Part shown: positions 1-8,337 of the stretch, in pieces | Layout of the letters: the number at the start of each line of letters is the position of its first letter | Position numbering within the stretch: position 1 is the first letter of the stretch | From: Mesotaenium endlicherianum | Taxonomy: Eukaryota > Streptophyta > Zygnematophyceae > Zygnematales > Mesotaeniaceae | Direction of reading: 5' to 3' | NCBI GenBank assembly: GCA_009602735.1 | Contig: WELA01002099.1 | Coordinates: 9,392 to 30,195 of the forward strand | Length of the DNA stretch: 20,804 nt | Made by a program: the position numbers and the translations under genes | The notes under the pieces: generated by a model | Seen by the model: only the letters and a program-made list of their open reading frames with translations | Database searches by the model: none | What the model was told of the DNA's origin: nothing

Positions 1-1160
1 ACAAGCCTGTCAATCAACTCGTCCACTCGTGGAAGTGGGTACCTGTTCTTGATGGTGACCTTGTTCAGCGCCCGGTAGTCGACACACATCCTCATAGTCC
101 CATCCTTCTTCTTCACAAATAAGACTGGCGCTGCAAATGGAGACTCGCTGGGTCGGATGAATCCCTTCTCCAACAACTCTGTCAGTTGCTTCTTCGACTC
201 ATCCGACTCCGCAAACGATTGTCGATAGGCGGGTCTCACTGGTGGCTTGCTCCTTGGTTCCAACTCGATCTTGTGCTCCATAGCTCTCTGTGGAGGTAAT
301 CGTGCAGGTAGTTCCTCAGGTAATACGCACTTGAACTCCTCCAACTGCGCCTTAATTTGGGCAGGCATCTCAGCAGGCTTCTTCTCTTGAGCAGTTGGGC
401 TCTGCTCCTTCTGAGCAAGGGGATCAGACACCACTACTTGCTCCTCTGGCGATGCACATTCGCCCAAGCTGTTAGGATTCACGCTTGCTCCATCTGATGA
501 CCTGGCCAGGGCTTCCGAAACAAGGTACATCTCCTTCACCTGATTCGCCCTGCATAGCTTCTTAACTTACAGGCTCGACAGAAGACAGTTACTTGTGGTC
601 GTATCTACCTCCACCTGTTTTGCTGTCTCCATTCGACCATCACGCCCTTGGACTTCTACTTGTCCTGTGCTCCAGTGCACTTGAGGGTTGGCTTTCCTCA
701 GCCATGGTCGGCCCTATATCACCTCATGGTGACCTACCTCGGCCTGCTCCATAACTTCAGTACTCTGGTGCCCCGCTACTTCCACGTGAATAGCTTCCGT
801 AGGTGCACCACACTTTAGTCTCTGCCCATTTGCCAAAATTGCCTCCTTAGGCTCATAATGCTTCTGCACAAGAATTTGCCACTCTTTCACCAACTTCTTG
901 TGCACAAAGTTTGCACTTGCGCCACTGTCGACCATACACTTCGCCTTGTTGCCGTCGACCACTCCTTCCACGATGATAGGCTTGTCAACGTCTCGTCCTT
1001 TGCTTCTCGACAGGCTCCTGGGGATAACCTCCTTGTGAGTTCTCGTCTTCACGCCAGTAGACACCCCAGAACGACTTACTGGCGTCCTCCTTTTTCCTGC
1101 TGTTGAGGTTGCTTCGCCTTCACATGACAGTCTCGATCCAGATGTCCAAGCTTGCCGCAA
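1..1160 (-). pseudogene. pol: Protease/reverse transcriptase (pol) of the antisense element, with two in-frame stops
   Basis: The frame lies at -1 relative to gag and overlaps its end. It encodes an aspartic protease (CMVDSGASANFVHKK, active site DSGA), then a stop TAG at 716-714 within the conserved block that reads VILGTPW in E2 (here EVI-stop-GRPW). A second stop TAA lies at 569-567. After that the frame stays open to the left edge, with the reverse transcriptase N-terminus: a [21 protein letters not shown] connector, then [20 protein letters not shown] and a [18 protein letters not shown] block. The RT catalytic FxDD, RNase H and integrase would lie beyond the window. The ATG at 1160 is unlikely to be a true start, because frameshifting from gag fits better. 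The TAA is compatible with a CAA-to-TAA transition. The stops make this copy a pseudogene. Confidence 0.85.
1051..1097 (-). promoter_or_regulatory. Candidate -1 frameshift cassette at the gag/pol overlap (antisense element)
   Basis: On the minus strand the gag end contains GGAAAAA (1097-1091; gag codons gaa aaa). After a 5-nt spacer comes a perfect 9-bp stem, ACGCCAGTA (1085-1077) pairing with TACTGGCGT (1059-1051), with a 17-nt loop. The gag stop TAA (1078-1076) sits at the end of the first arm. The protease frame is exactly -1 to gag. The heptamer is not the classical X XXY YYZ: the A-site AAA can re-pair, but the P-site GAA-to-GGA slip is imperfect. The function is therefore inferred from architecture. 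Confidence 0.55.
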
Positions 1161-2107
1161 TTATAGCAGGGTCCTCTCGGCTTGAAATTCTGCTGCTTGC
1201 GCTGGTACTGCACAAGTCCCAACTCCATGGGTACTGGACCTTGAACACTCGTGCTTGGCGCTTGAGATCCAAAGTGTCGATATCCTCCAAAGTTGTGGCT
1301 GCCCCACTGCCTCTGACTATACTCCACAACGTCGATTTTTGTTGCCAATGCCATCATTTCTCCAAGACTGGTAGGGTCCTTGAGCGCCACTTCCGTGGCC
1401 ACAGTTGGCTTGAGTCCCCTCTTGAACTTGTCCATCATCTCCGACTCGTGCATGGATGGACATTGAAGCACCAGCTCGTTGAAGCGCGATATATACTCTT
1501 GAACGCTTGCTTGTTGGCGAAGGCGCACCAATAGATCTCGAGCGGTAGCCTCGGACGCAATAGGTTGAAATTGCCTCTTCAAGCCCTCAAAGAGCTGATC
1601 AACAGTAGCAGGAACTCCAGACAGCTGCTCTTCTCGTTCATACCAAGCTCCAGCACTCTTCTGCAGCAAGGTTATGACAAAGGCGACTTGCCTGTCGGGC
1701 GTGAGCGCAGAATACTCCATAAACTTCTTCACTCCAAAAATCCATTGATGAACAGGCGGCGATCCACGCTCTCCAGTATAAACTTCAGGCTTAGGTGCAC
1801 GCACTCCTGATGCGGGTGGAATAACTGGTTGCACCACTGGGTTAACATGAATTGGTGGTACAACGGGTGCAGGTGCCGAACTCGTCGAAGCGGCGTTCCC
1901 CATAACAACTCGCACCATTCTCTCCACCTCCGCGCGCATATTTTGTTGAAACTGGGTGTAGACTTCTCCTCCAATTGCATTTGCCATTTGCCTTAGCATC
2001 GCCTGCATTTCTTGTTGCTCTCTAGTCATCGTTGGTGCTGCCTGTTGCCCCGCGCGCTCAACATGCTCAACATGTTCGCTTCCTCCAGCTGCCGGCTGCG
2101 ACTCCAT
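1076..2107 (-). CDS. gag: Gag polyprotein of the antisense Ty3/gypsy element
   Basis: This 343-residue ORF encodes the structural Gag protein that would package element RNA in cytoplasmic particles. The N-terminal ~100 residues are Q/E/M-rich, followed by a proline-valine linker. The capsid-like retrotransposon Gag region is around residues 110-250 (it contains ASVQEYISRFNEL, matching the equivalent block in the E2 gag). A zinc knuckle CYNCGKLGHLDRDC (C-X2-C-X4-H-X4-C) lies at about residues 314-327, with a basic Q/K-rich tail. The ATG at 2107 is 19 nt from the primer site, as expected for the first ORF after the LTR. Its stop (1078-1076) lies inside a 9-bp stem and overlaps the protease frame, which is in the -1 frame. 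The ORF is uninterrupted despite the damaged pol. Confidence 0.88.
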   Translation of the reverse strand: MESQPAAGGSEHVEHVERAGQQAAPTMTREQQEMQAMLRQMANAIGGEVYTQFQQNMRAEVERMVRVVMGNAASTSSAPAPVVPPIHVNPVVQPVIPPASGVRAPKPEVYTGERGSPPVHQWIFGVKKFMEYSALTPDRQVAFVITLLQKSAGAWYEREEQLSGVPATVDQLFEGLKRQFQPIASEATARDLLVRLRQQASVQEYISRFNELVLQCPSMHESEMMDKFKRGLKPTVATEVALKDPTSLGEMMALATKIDVVEYSQRQWGSHNFGGYRHFGSQAPSTSVQGPVPMELGLVQYQRKQQNFKPRGPCYNCGKLGHLDRDCHVKAKQPQQQEKGGRQ

Positions 2108-2125
2108 AATATAATATGCAAACTA

Positions 2126-2142
2126 GCCCAGCTCCGATACCA
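2126..2142 (-). other. Primer binding site, initiator tRNA-Met type (antisense element)
   Basis: The minus strand reads TGGTATCGGAGCTGGGC just downstream of the LTR end (...CTTTCA, then two bases). This matches the plant initiator-Met primer site TGGTATCAGAGC except for one base, and its first 13 bases are identical to the primer site of E2, an unrelated family. The shared G at position 8 suggests the host tRNA itself has C there. Confidence 0.85.
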
Positions 2143-2267
2143 GATGAAAGAGGCAGAGTGCCCTAGTGGAAGCGTAGTGACTCACGAGGAAAGGAACTAG
2201 TTGCCATCATACTAGAGAGTGCAGCGGCATATCACTAACAAAGCTTAGGAAACAAAGAAGTTATGCC

Positions 2268-2276
2268 TATTTATGA
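2268..2276 (-). promoter_or_regulatory. TATA-like box in the antisense element LTR
   Basis: The minus strand reads CATAAATAG about 125 bp upstream of the primer site, in the usual place for a plant LTR promoter. A perfect 7-bp inverted repeat (2290-2307) lies just upstream of it. Confidence 0.4.
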
Positions 2277-2289
2277 TATTCTGCCTAAG

Positions 2290-2307
2290 TGCTCCTCTCT
2301 AGGAGCA
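2290..2307. repeat. Short perfect inverted repeat in the LTR
   Basis: TGCTCCT (2290-2296) and AGGAGCA (2301-2307) form a 7-bp stem with a CTCT loop. A direct repeat CCTAAGTG occurs at 2284-2291 and 2321-2328. The position upstream of the TATA-like box suggests a protein-binding palindrome rather than an RNA hairpin. Confidence 0.5.
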
Positions 2308-2739
2308 AGCTACGGATTTTCCTAAGTGTTCGTCAAATCGTCCCTTTCGGAATATTCGTGAGTGAGCCACATCAGTCTAATCTGACGTGTCGGGCCGAAT
2401 TGACGTCCACATACATGCATCGACATTACTAGAATATTCTATCTTAGACGCGCTAGGCTAAACCGAAACTTCTAGGTAAATCGACCTAGTCGGCACTCCG
2501 CGTCAGCCGAACTTACGTGAAGGTTCGAGTTCATTCTAACGGGCCAGATCGCTCGACGCTGTCGGTCAATTCGACGGTCGCGCTCACCGCGAATTAAGGA
2601 CAGTCGTCAACCGACCTCAAAACTAATTAAACTTCGGAAATCCATAACTCTCTCAATACTTGACCAAATTTGATGAACTTTATATCAAAATGACCAAAAA
2701 AATAAACTCCACACTAATATACAATCAAAACATACTTCC

Positions 2740-5700
2740 ATGAAACTCAAAAATGCACTTTATAAACCTATGCAAACTCTTGACCACGACGAGGAGATTA
2801 TGATGCCCGATGGATTCTCCTATACTACCCCTTCCAAGAAGACGTACCCCTTGGCACTCTCTATCAAGTCCTTCAAGGATAGAGTAGTGTTCTCCCCCAT
2901 GCAATTGGGCAAGTACGACGTCATCCTAGGGACGCCTTGGTTGACCAAGCGCAACCCCCAAGTTGATTGGAGGACTGGTACTATCAAGCTTAAGAATGAC
3001 ATCACTTCAAGAATCTGTGTTTTGCGCGCAATCCAGAATATCCAGACCCAAGACATCGAGAAGTCGGCATACGAGATACTATTGTCCGCCCTCCAACTCA
3101 AGAGACTTGTGAGGAAGGGACACGAGCTTCTTTTGACCTTGATCACGCCAAAAGACATCAAGAAAGACATCGAGAGTCAAGAAGGCAGCCCCGTTCCCAA
3201 GGAGATACAAGAAGTCTTAGAGGACTACAAAGAAGTGTTCTCCCCGGAATTGCCCAAGGGCCTACCCCCCAAAAGATTCGTAGACCACAAGATAGAGTTG
3301 GAGCCCGGAAGCAAGCCCATCTCTCGGCCTACGTTCAAAATGTCATACACGGAGCTAGACGAAGTCAAGAAGCAAATCAAGGAGCTACTGGAGCATGGCT
3401 TCATTCGACCTAGCAAGTCGCCATTTGGAGCCCCGGTGCTATTTGTCAAGAAGAAAGATGGTACCTTGAGGATGTGTGTGGACTATCGCGCCCTCAACAA
3501 GATCACCATCAAGAATCGATACCCGCTGCCGCGCATGGATGAGCTCATGGACCGGCTGGTTGGAGCCAAGTACTTCACGAAGATTGACTTACGGAGCGGC
3601 TACCACCAGATTCGCATCGCAGAACCGGACATAGAGAAGACGGCATTCAGGACAAGATATGGACATTTTGAGTTCATGGTCCTGCCATTTGGACTCACCA
3701 ACGCGCCAGCAACTTTCATGACTATGATGAACACCATATTTCAGCCCATGTTGGACAGATTTGTGGTGGTATTCATCGATGACATCCTTATCTACAGCAA
3801 GACCCTTGAAGAGCATGCGAGACACTTGAAAGAAGTCCTTGAAGTATTGAAGCAAAACAAGCTATTTGCGAAGGAGTCAAAGTGCGAGTTTGCCAAACAA
3901 GAAGTGGAGTTCCTAGGTCTCCACGTGACTGCTGATGGCATCAAGATGGACCCCAAGAAGACCACGGTGGTGGAGGAATGGCCAACCCCCACGACCAAGA
4001 AAGAACTCCAGTCATTCTTGGGATTTGCCAATTGGTACAGAAAATTCATCCAAGGCTTCTCGCACATAGCAGCCCCCCTGACAGATCTACTCAAGAAGGA
4101 CAGGCTATATACATGGACCGAGAAAGAGGAAGAGGCATTTCAAGAGTTAAAGCGAAGATTGACCACATCCCCGGTGCTCACACTCCCAAGTCCAAACCCA
4201 GATTGGCCCTTCCACGTCATCACCGATGCATCTTCCTATGCAATAGGAGCAATCCTGCTTCAAGACCAAGGCAAGGGACTGCAGCCCATCGCCTACGAGT
4301 CAAGGAAGCTAAATCCAGCCGAGCAAAATTATACAACCACGGAGCGAGAGGCATTGGCGATTGTACATGCCTTGAAGGTTTGGCGCTGCTACGTTGAAGG
4401 ACGCAAAGTACTGGTCACCACGGACCACGAGGCGTTAAAGCACCTCCAAACGCAGCCGTATCTCTCAAGGAGACAAGCAAGATGGAGCGGATACTTGCAA
4501 CAATACAACATCACGATTCAGTACCAGCCCGGCAAGACAAACCCGGCTGACCCCCTCTCAAGACTGCAATTAAATGCAGTGATGGTATCCCTGAAGACAG
4601 ATCTGGAAGCTCGATTTTCAGCCGCCTATGAAAGAGACCCTTACTACAAGAACGGAGAAGCAGCCTTGGACCCATGCAAGAAGCAAGAAGGCAATTATTG
4701 GGTGAGGCAAGATACGGGCCAGAGATGTGTTCCTAATGACATAGACCTCCGGCTCTTGCTTCTACGAGAAGCACACGACAACCCTCTTGGAGGACACTTT
4801 GGAATCCTAAGGACCACGGGCGTTCTAGCTAGGACTTATTGTTGGCCAGGCATGTCTAAGCAAGTCAAGGAGTACTGCAGGAGCTGTGACACATGCCAAA
4901 GAATCAAGCCATCATCGCAAAAGGCGGGAGGACTCCTCCAACCACTACCAATCCCCGAAAGACAATGGACGGACATCTCAATGGACCTTATCGTGGACTT
5001 GCCCGTGACACCTCGAGGCCATAATGCAATACTCACGGTGGTGGACAGACTTACCAAGATGGCTCATTTTATTCCCACGACGACTAAGGCTACAGCACCA
5101 CAACTTGCAAGACTCATCTTTGACAACATCTTCCGACTCCATGGACTACCATCAAGAATTGTGTCAGATAGAGATCCAAGATTCACAAGCCATTTCTGGA
5201 AAAATCTCTTCAAGAACTTGGGTACATCGCTGGATATGTCTACTGCCTACCACCCACAATCAGATGGGCAAACCGAGCGTATGAATCGTACCCTAAAGAC
5301 CTCTCTAAAGGCCTACGTGTCTACCCTCGAGCAAGACTGGGACATGTACTTGACCCCCCTCGAGTTTGCCTACAACAACACTACGCAGGCCTCTACCCAA
5401 GAGTCCCCATTCTTCCTCAACTATGGCTTCCATCCGACCACGCCACTGAGCTTCACGGCTGGCCATGATGAAGTACCTGCAGCCACAGATTTTATGGAGA
5501 CATTAGAAGCAGCCCTTACAGCAGCGAAGAAAGCTCTACAACACGCGCAAGATGCTCAAGCAAGAGTGGCGAACAGATCCAGAAGAGAAATTACGTACAG
5601 AGTGGGTGACAACGTGTTACTATCATCCAAGAACATTTCCCTGAACAACAGGCCTGCCGGCAGCAAGTTCTCTCCCAAGTATTTGGGACCCTTCAAGATT

Positions 5701-6156
5701 ATCCAGCAAGTCAACCCCGTTGCTTTCAAGCTAGAACTTCCCCAGACTATGCACATCGACCCCGTATTCCACGCTTCCCTCTTCAAGCCATATGTGCAAC
5801 CCGACAACAAGTTCCCAGGACGTGTGACAACCCCACCAGCCCCAACAATAGTGGATGATCATTTGGAGTACGAAGTGGAAGACATAGTGGCTATGAGAAA
5901 TTTCAGGAGACAGCAGCAATACTTGATCAAGTGGAAAGGATATCCAGATTCGGAGAATAGTTGGGTGGCGGCGCACTACCTTGACAAAGTTCAGAGAAAG
6001 TTGAAGCGCTTCCATGCCGCCAACCCCCATCTTGGACCAGCCCCAAGTCTCTCTACTAGAAGCCCGAAGACTTCAGGGAGGCAGCCTGCCACCATCAAGA
6101 AGCAGCAGAAGACCCCTTGGAGGCAGCCTGCAAGAACAAGAAAGAGGAAAAATTGA
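2740..6156 (+). CDS. pol: 5'-truncated Pol of E1: RT, RNase H, integrase, chromodomain
   Basis: The open frame is 1,138 codons from the ATG at 2740, but element homology starts only at 2768, so the first ~10 residues come from flanking DNA and this ATG is not a genuine start. Residues are those of E2 Pol minus 83. The protease remnant (VILGTPWL) lacks its DSG. RT has FIDDILIYS with its first catalytic Asp at residue 347, followed by RNase H (TDASSYAIG). The integrase zinc finger is H679/H686/C716/C719 and the DDE triad D749/D810/E846, followed by a GPF module and a chromodomain from about residue 1043 with a basic tail. There are no internal stops or frameshifts. Enzymatic domains appear intact, but without gag, the start and the protease this copy could act only in trans. 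Between 3137 and 6426 it differs from E2 at only two bases. Confidence 0.88.
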   Translation: MKLKNALYKPMQTLDHDEEIMMPDGFSYTTPSKKTYPLALSIKSFKDRVVFSPMQLGKYDVILGTPWLTKRNPQVDWRTGTIKLKNDITSRICVLRAIQNIQTQDIEKSAYEILLSALQLKRLVRKGHELLLTLITPKDIKKDIESQEGSPVPKEIQEVLEDYKEVFSPELPKGLPPKRFVDHKIELEPGSKPISRPTFKMSYTELDEVKKQIKELLEHGFIRPSKSPFGAPVLFVKKKDGTLRMCVDYRALNKITIKNRYPLPRMDELMDRLVGAKYFTKIDLRSGYHQIRIAEPDIEKTAFRTRYGHFEFMVLPFGLTNAPATFMTMMNTIFQPMLDRFVVVFIDDILIYSKTLEEHARHLKEVLEVLKQNKLFAKESKCEFAKQEVEFLGLHVTADGIKMDPKKTTVVEEWPTPTTKKELQSFLGFANWYRKFIQGFSHIAAPLTDLLKKDRLYTWTEKEEEAFQELKRRLTTSPVLTLPSPNPDWPFHVITDASSYAIGAILLQDQGKGLQPIAYESRKLNPAEQNYTTTEREALAIVHALKVWRCYVEGRKVLVTTDHEALKHLQTQPYLSRRQARWSGYLQQYNITIQYQPGKTNPADPLSRLQLNAVMVSLKTDLEARFSAAYERDPYYKNGEAALDPCKKQEGNYWVRQDTGQRCVPNDIDLRLLLLREAHDNPLGGHFGILRTTGVLARTYCWPGMSKQVKEYCRSCDTCQRIKPSSQKAGGLLQPLPIPERQWTDISMDLIVDLPVTPRGHNAILTVVDRLTKMAHFIPTTTKATAPQLARLIFDNIFRLHGLPSRIVSDRDPRFTSHFWKNLFKNLGTSLDMSTAYHPQSDGQTERMNRTLKTSLKAYVSTLEQDWDMYLTPLEFAYNNTTQASTQESPFFLNYGFHPTTPLSFTAGHDEVPAATDFMETLEAALTAAKKALQHAQDAQARVANRSRREITYRVGDNVLLSSKNISLNNRPAGSKFSPKYLGPFKIIQQVNPVAFKLELPQTMHIDPVFHASLFKPYVQPDNKFPGRVTTPPAPTIVDDHLEYEVEDIVAMRNFRRQQQYLIKWKGYPDSENSWVAAHYLDKVQRKLKRFHAANPHLGPAPSLSTRSPKTSGRQPATIKKQQKTPWRQPARTRKRKN

Positions 6157-6925
6157 CATTAGACACTCTTCTCTTCTCGCAGTTTCTGGACAGAAAACTA
6201 AAACTGCTACTGGTAATAGGTCTCTGCATAATAAATTCTGAAAATTTACCTGGCTGTAGTCCATGAGTAGCCGGTCATTTAGAGTCCAAGTTTGCTCAAT
6301 TTGGAGCACTGGTGAGAGAGATATGATGCTCTAAGTAGAAGGGGGTCAGGCTGCTGGCATTGTTAGGGCAGAATATGCCTTCTGACATTGTGCCCTCCCC
6401 TGAACTTGGAATGCTCTGAAACTCAAGACTCTGGTAGAACATCTTACAGCGCCCAGTTTGAGACTTAGTTTGCAGAATTTGGAGAAGTATAGAAGGACTT
6501 ATGATTTTCAGAAGTTTCTGCACAGATTTGGAGGAGTGCCTACTCTCTCAGCTCTCAACGACACTCCAGAAATTAGAATGCTCTCAAATTTGGTGACCCG
6601 GCAGAGTTCTCCGACGCGGTCCGTCTGGCACTCGAATTTTCAGATTTGGAGCAGTTCTGTCGCCGCTATGAATTTTTGAATTTGTGGCAGATTCTGGGCC
6701 AACTTGTACAATTTTCTTTATTATTAAGGAGTAGGCTAGCCAATAAGGTCACACCACCTACGACCTTGCCTAGTCTACCTTACATGTGTAGCACCTGACT
6801 TGGCGCCTTTGACTAGTCCTCTTCACATGTGTGGCATCTGACTTGAAACTGTTGACTAGTTTGCTCCACATGTGTAAGACCTGACTTGACGCGCCGAGAC
6901 GTCGCTTTTTCTATCGGGGGGGTGA
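6157..6925 (+). other. E1 3' noncoding region and polypurine tract
   Basis: About 770 bp lie between the pol stop and the 3' LTR with no ORF of note. It has scattered copies of a short motif like CAGATTTGGAG(G/C)AG, a three-copy 43-bp tandem repeat (6782 to about 6893), and ends in a run of seven G (6916-6922) plus TGA just before the LTR. The G-run is the presumed plus-strand primer. The region diverges about 3.6% from E2 beyond 6426, far more than pol does. Confidence 0.75.
6782..6893 (+). repeat. 43-bp tandem repeat, about 2.6 copies, in E1 3' region
   Basis: Units begin at ACATGTGT at 6782, 6825 and 6868 (period exactly 43). Each continues with a CTGACTTG block, and the first two with a TTGACTAGT block. 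The same array is in E2 at 15657-15768. Confidence 0.85.
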
Positions 6926-7427
6926 TGTAGTGATTTGAGTTATTATATATTAGTTTGCATATATTTTAATGTTTTCAAATATATTTGGAGTAGTATTGTG
7001 TGGAGTCAAGTGTGAATAGGTACTCTAGTAACTTGGTTCATGTCCTTTGAACCTTCCAAGGCATTTTCGAAGTTAGAGGAAAGACCTAGAAGAACTCCAC
7101 GTGGCAAAAGTCAAATGTGCCATTTTTAGGTCAAAAGGACATGTGTACATTATTCTAGAAAGAGGTGGCAAGTTTTGGGATGTGTTGGGTGCCAACACTC
7201 AACATACACCTTCCTAGAAATTACTTATTTAGCAAGTATATAAATAAGAGCTAGAACATAGAAAGACATTCCAGAATCACTCTTGTACTTGCCAAAATCC
7301 AGAATTATATTAACTTTCAAAAAGCCATCTCTCTTTCAAGAAGCTACCACTTGTGTTCAAAGGTCCTTGTCTTGAATAATTAAAGTATTATATTTCACTA
7401 AGTACTTCATCTATCTGTTTCACTACA
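6926..7427 (+). repeat. 3' LTR of E1 (502 bp)
   Basis: The LTR starts TGTAGTGATTTG directly after the polypurine tract and TGA, and ends TTTCACTACA. The ends form an inverted repeat TGTAGTG/CACTACA. It is clearly related to both E2 LTRs but differs at roughly a dozen sites. It keeps CCACGTGG (G-box core 7098-7103) where both E2 LTRs have CCATGTGG. A TATA box TATATAAATA is at 7237-7246. Confidence 0.92.
7237..7246 (+). promoter_or_regulatory. LTR TATA box (E1)
   Basis: TATATAAATA lies 190 bp from the LTR end. The same box occurs as TATATAAA in both E2 LTRs (9936-9943, 16114-16121). Transcription would start about 30 bp downstream and define the R region. Confidence 0.6.
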
Positions 7428-7968
7428 CAAAACCTCGAGCGCGTTTGATTGCCAGTGGTAGAGGTATCAATTTGCTACAAGCAGAAAGTGCAAGATAAAA
7501 GGAGATGATATCAGCATTATATACTTGTCAAAGATTTCTTTTCACGTTTCTTAGACGCGTTTTTTTGGTACTTTAGAAATACGTGAAAGGACTTGGTATA
7601 ATCCGATGCTCTTGGACCGGTACGCAAGTATTTTATAACTAGGACTTCTCATAAGTAAGGGAGTTCTTATCAATTCGTTTGCTTAAGCAATTTTGCGACA
7701 TTTTGGTTTTAGGATTCTCATCCTTTTTGTCACTAATCGTCTCGACTGGCGACCAGAACCTTCTAACTTTAGACCAAGCATTTTGCCATCTGTCCAACTC
7801 TCGAACATAGTATCGCTTCCTATAAGAGGTCTCACAGTTAAAGATGTCTTGTAACCTTTTGTCTTCCGACGTCTGCGCTTGCCACGGGTCGTCAGGTAGC
7901 TCAAATATCTCACTCTCTGCTTGACTTTTGTGTTGTCCCCTTGTGTAGGCTCCAAAAGATGGTATATT
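7428..7968. other. Interval between E1 and the TRIM, no firm gene
   Basis: This is about 540 bp of moderately AT-rich sequence. No RNA gene or known protein domain is recognised. Two minus-strand frames are open together over most of 7683-7968. The more protein-like one is described separately. Confidence 0.5.
7639..7968 (-). other. Possible coding remnant (109 codons open, no start seen)
   Basis: On the minus strand a frame runs from 7968 to a TAG at 7641-7639. Its composition is protein-like: rich in charged residues, four Trp, for example ELPDDPWQAQTSEDKRLQDI and YYVRELDRWQNAWSKVRRFW. It has no ATG at its start and abuts the CTACC target duplication of the TRIM, where an in-frame TAG precedes it. 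It could be the last exon of a broken host gene (an AG lies right before it) or a chance open frame, since a second minus-strand frame is also open here. No family is recognised. Confidence 0.2.
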
Positions 7969-7973
7969 CTACC
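7969..7973 (+). repeat. Target site duplication CTACC, left of TRIM
   Basis: CTACC lies directly before the first LTR base and is repeated exactly at 8485-8489 after the last LTR base. Five bases is the usual size for Ty3/gypsy and TRIM integration. Confidence 0.85.
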
Positions 7974-8123
7974 TATAGCGATCCAACACGTGGACGGTTG
8001 CGACGAGTTTGACACGTCACGTGGGGCGACCCAATGTGACCAAAAAGTGCCGATTTGAATTGTATAAGACTATTGGCGCGCGATCAAAGTACCTCGAGTT
8101 AACCTTTCGTTCGTATCGCTACA
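7974..8123 (+). repeat. 5' LTR of TRIM
   Basis: This LTR starts TATAGCGATCC, with the expected TG altered to TA, and ends ATCGCTACA. CACGTG boxes lie at 7987-7992 and 8018-8023. Confidence 0.85.
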
Positions 8124-8327
8124 ATGGTATCGAAGCGCGAACGTACGCAACTGTGTCCAGGATACCAGGGATCAAGCCCTAGTGAGAACGTAAATGCTCA
8201 GGGTGCAAGAGTGGTCGATGGTACAACCGTATGGCGATCTTTGGATCGTACGAAGAAAGGACACTATCCCGAAACAATGTCCCTCGCGCCGCTGCGGCAT
8301 AAGTGCCCGAGACTTGCACACGTGTAG
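8124..8327 (+). other. 67-codon open frame filling the TRIM interior
   Basis: The ATG overlaps the primer site and the stop falls inside the purine tract, so almost the whole interior is open. The residues show no zinc knuckle, DSG or other Gag/Pol signature. It may be chance; TRIMs normally encode nothing. Confidence 0.15.
8125..8136 (+). other. TRIM primer binding site
   Basis: TGGTATCGAAGC lies one base after the 5' LTR. It matches the E2 and antisense-element primer sites (TGGTATCGGAGC) except at one position, indicating the same initiator-Met primer. Confidence 0.8.
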
Positions 8328-8337
8328 GTGGGAGGAG
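8326..8337 (+). other. TRIM polypurine tract
   Basis: AGGTGGGAGGAG, with one T interruption, directly precedes the TGTAG start of the 3' LTR. This is the expected position for the plus-strand primer. Confidence 0.7.

Larger units (their letters stand above)
1..2740 (-). mobile_element. Ty3/gypsy LTR retrotransposon, partial, antisense, decayed
   Basis: Read on the minus strand from right to left this is LTR (about 2740-2145), an initiator-Met-type primer site (2142-2126), gag (2107-1076), then protease and the start of reverse transcriptase running off the left edge. The order LTR-PBS-gag-PR-RT and the RT block with the YPLPR and DYRALNK motifs identify Ty3/gypsy. Its gag and LTR differ from those of the two plus-strand elements, so it is a separate family. 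Gag is intact, but pol carries two in-frame stops (716-714 and 569-567), so this copy is probably not autonomous. It lies head-to-head against the broken 5' end of element E1 (from 2768), which suggests it inserted into E1; the left side needed to prove that is outside the window. Confidence 0.9.
2145..2740 (-). repeat. 5' LTR of the antisense Ty3/gypsy element (outer edge uncertain)
   Basis: On the minus strand the LTR ends ...CTTTCA at 2145, two bases before the primer site. The outer end is placed at 2740 because CTTCCA (2735-2740, plus strand) forms an imperfect 6-bp terminal inverted repeat with TGAAAG (2145-2150). The following 27 bp (2741-2767) match neither end, so the LTR could extend to 2767. 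The distal part is AT-rich, as expected for U3. No second LTR copy is in the window to confirm the borders. Confidence 0.6.
2768..7427 (+). mobile_element. Chromovirus (Ty3/gypsy) E1, 5'-truncated in this window
   Basis: Sequence colinear with E2 (constant offset of 8,875 bp through the pol stop) begins at 2768 and continues through pol, the 3' noncoding region, the polypurine tract and a 3' LTR ending at 7427. The 5' LTR, primer site, gag and the protease active site are missing. Immediately left of the break is the outer end of the antisense element LTR, with up to 27 bp of unexplained sequence between. A nested insertion would place the missing half left of the window. The 5 bp after the 3' LTR are CAAAA; the matching duplication should precede the missing 5' LTR. 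Confidence 0.92.

Noticed and set aside
2748..2753. CAAAA near 2749 as the target duplication matching CAAAA after the E1 3' LTR (7428-7432)
   Set aside because: There is no 5' LTR here, and the sequence is A-rich, so a five-base match is expected by chance.
2740..2767. ATG at 2740 as the true start of the E1 pol protein
   Set aside because: The first ~28 bp do not match E2 and belong to flanking DNA; the protein is truncated and joined to chance codons.
3225..6030. Multiple minus-strand and offset plus-strand open frames across pol, repeated at +8,875
   Set aside because: They are shadows of pol in other frames; the duplicate set simply reflects the two copies of the element.
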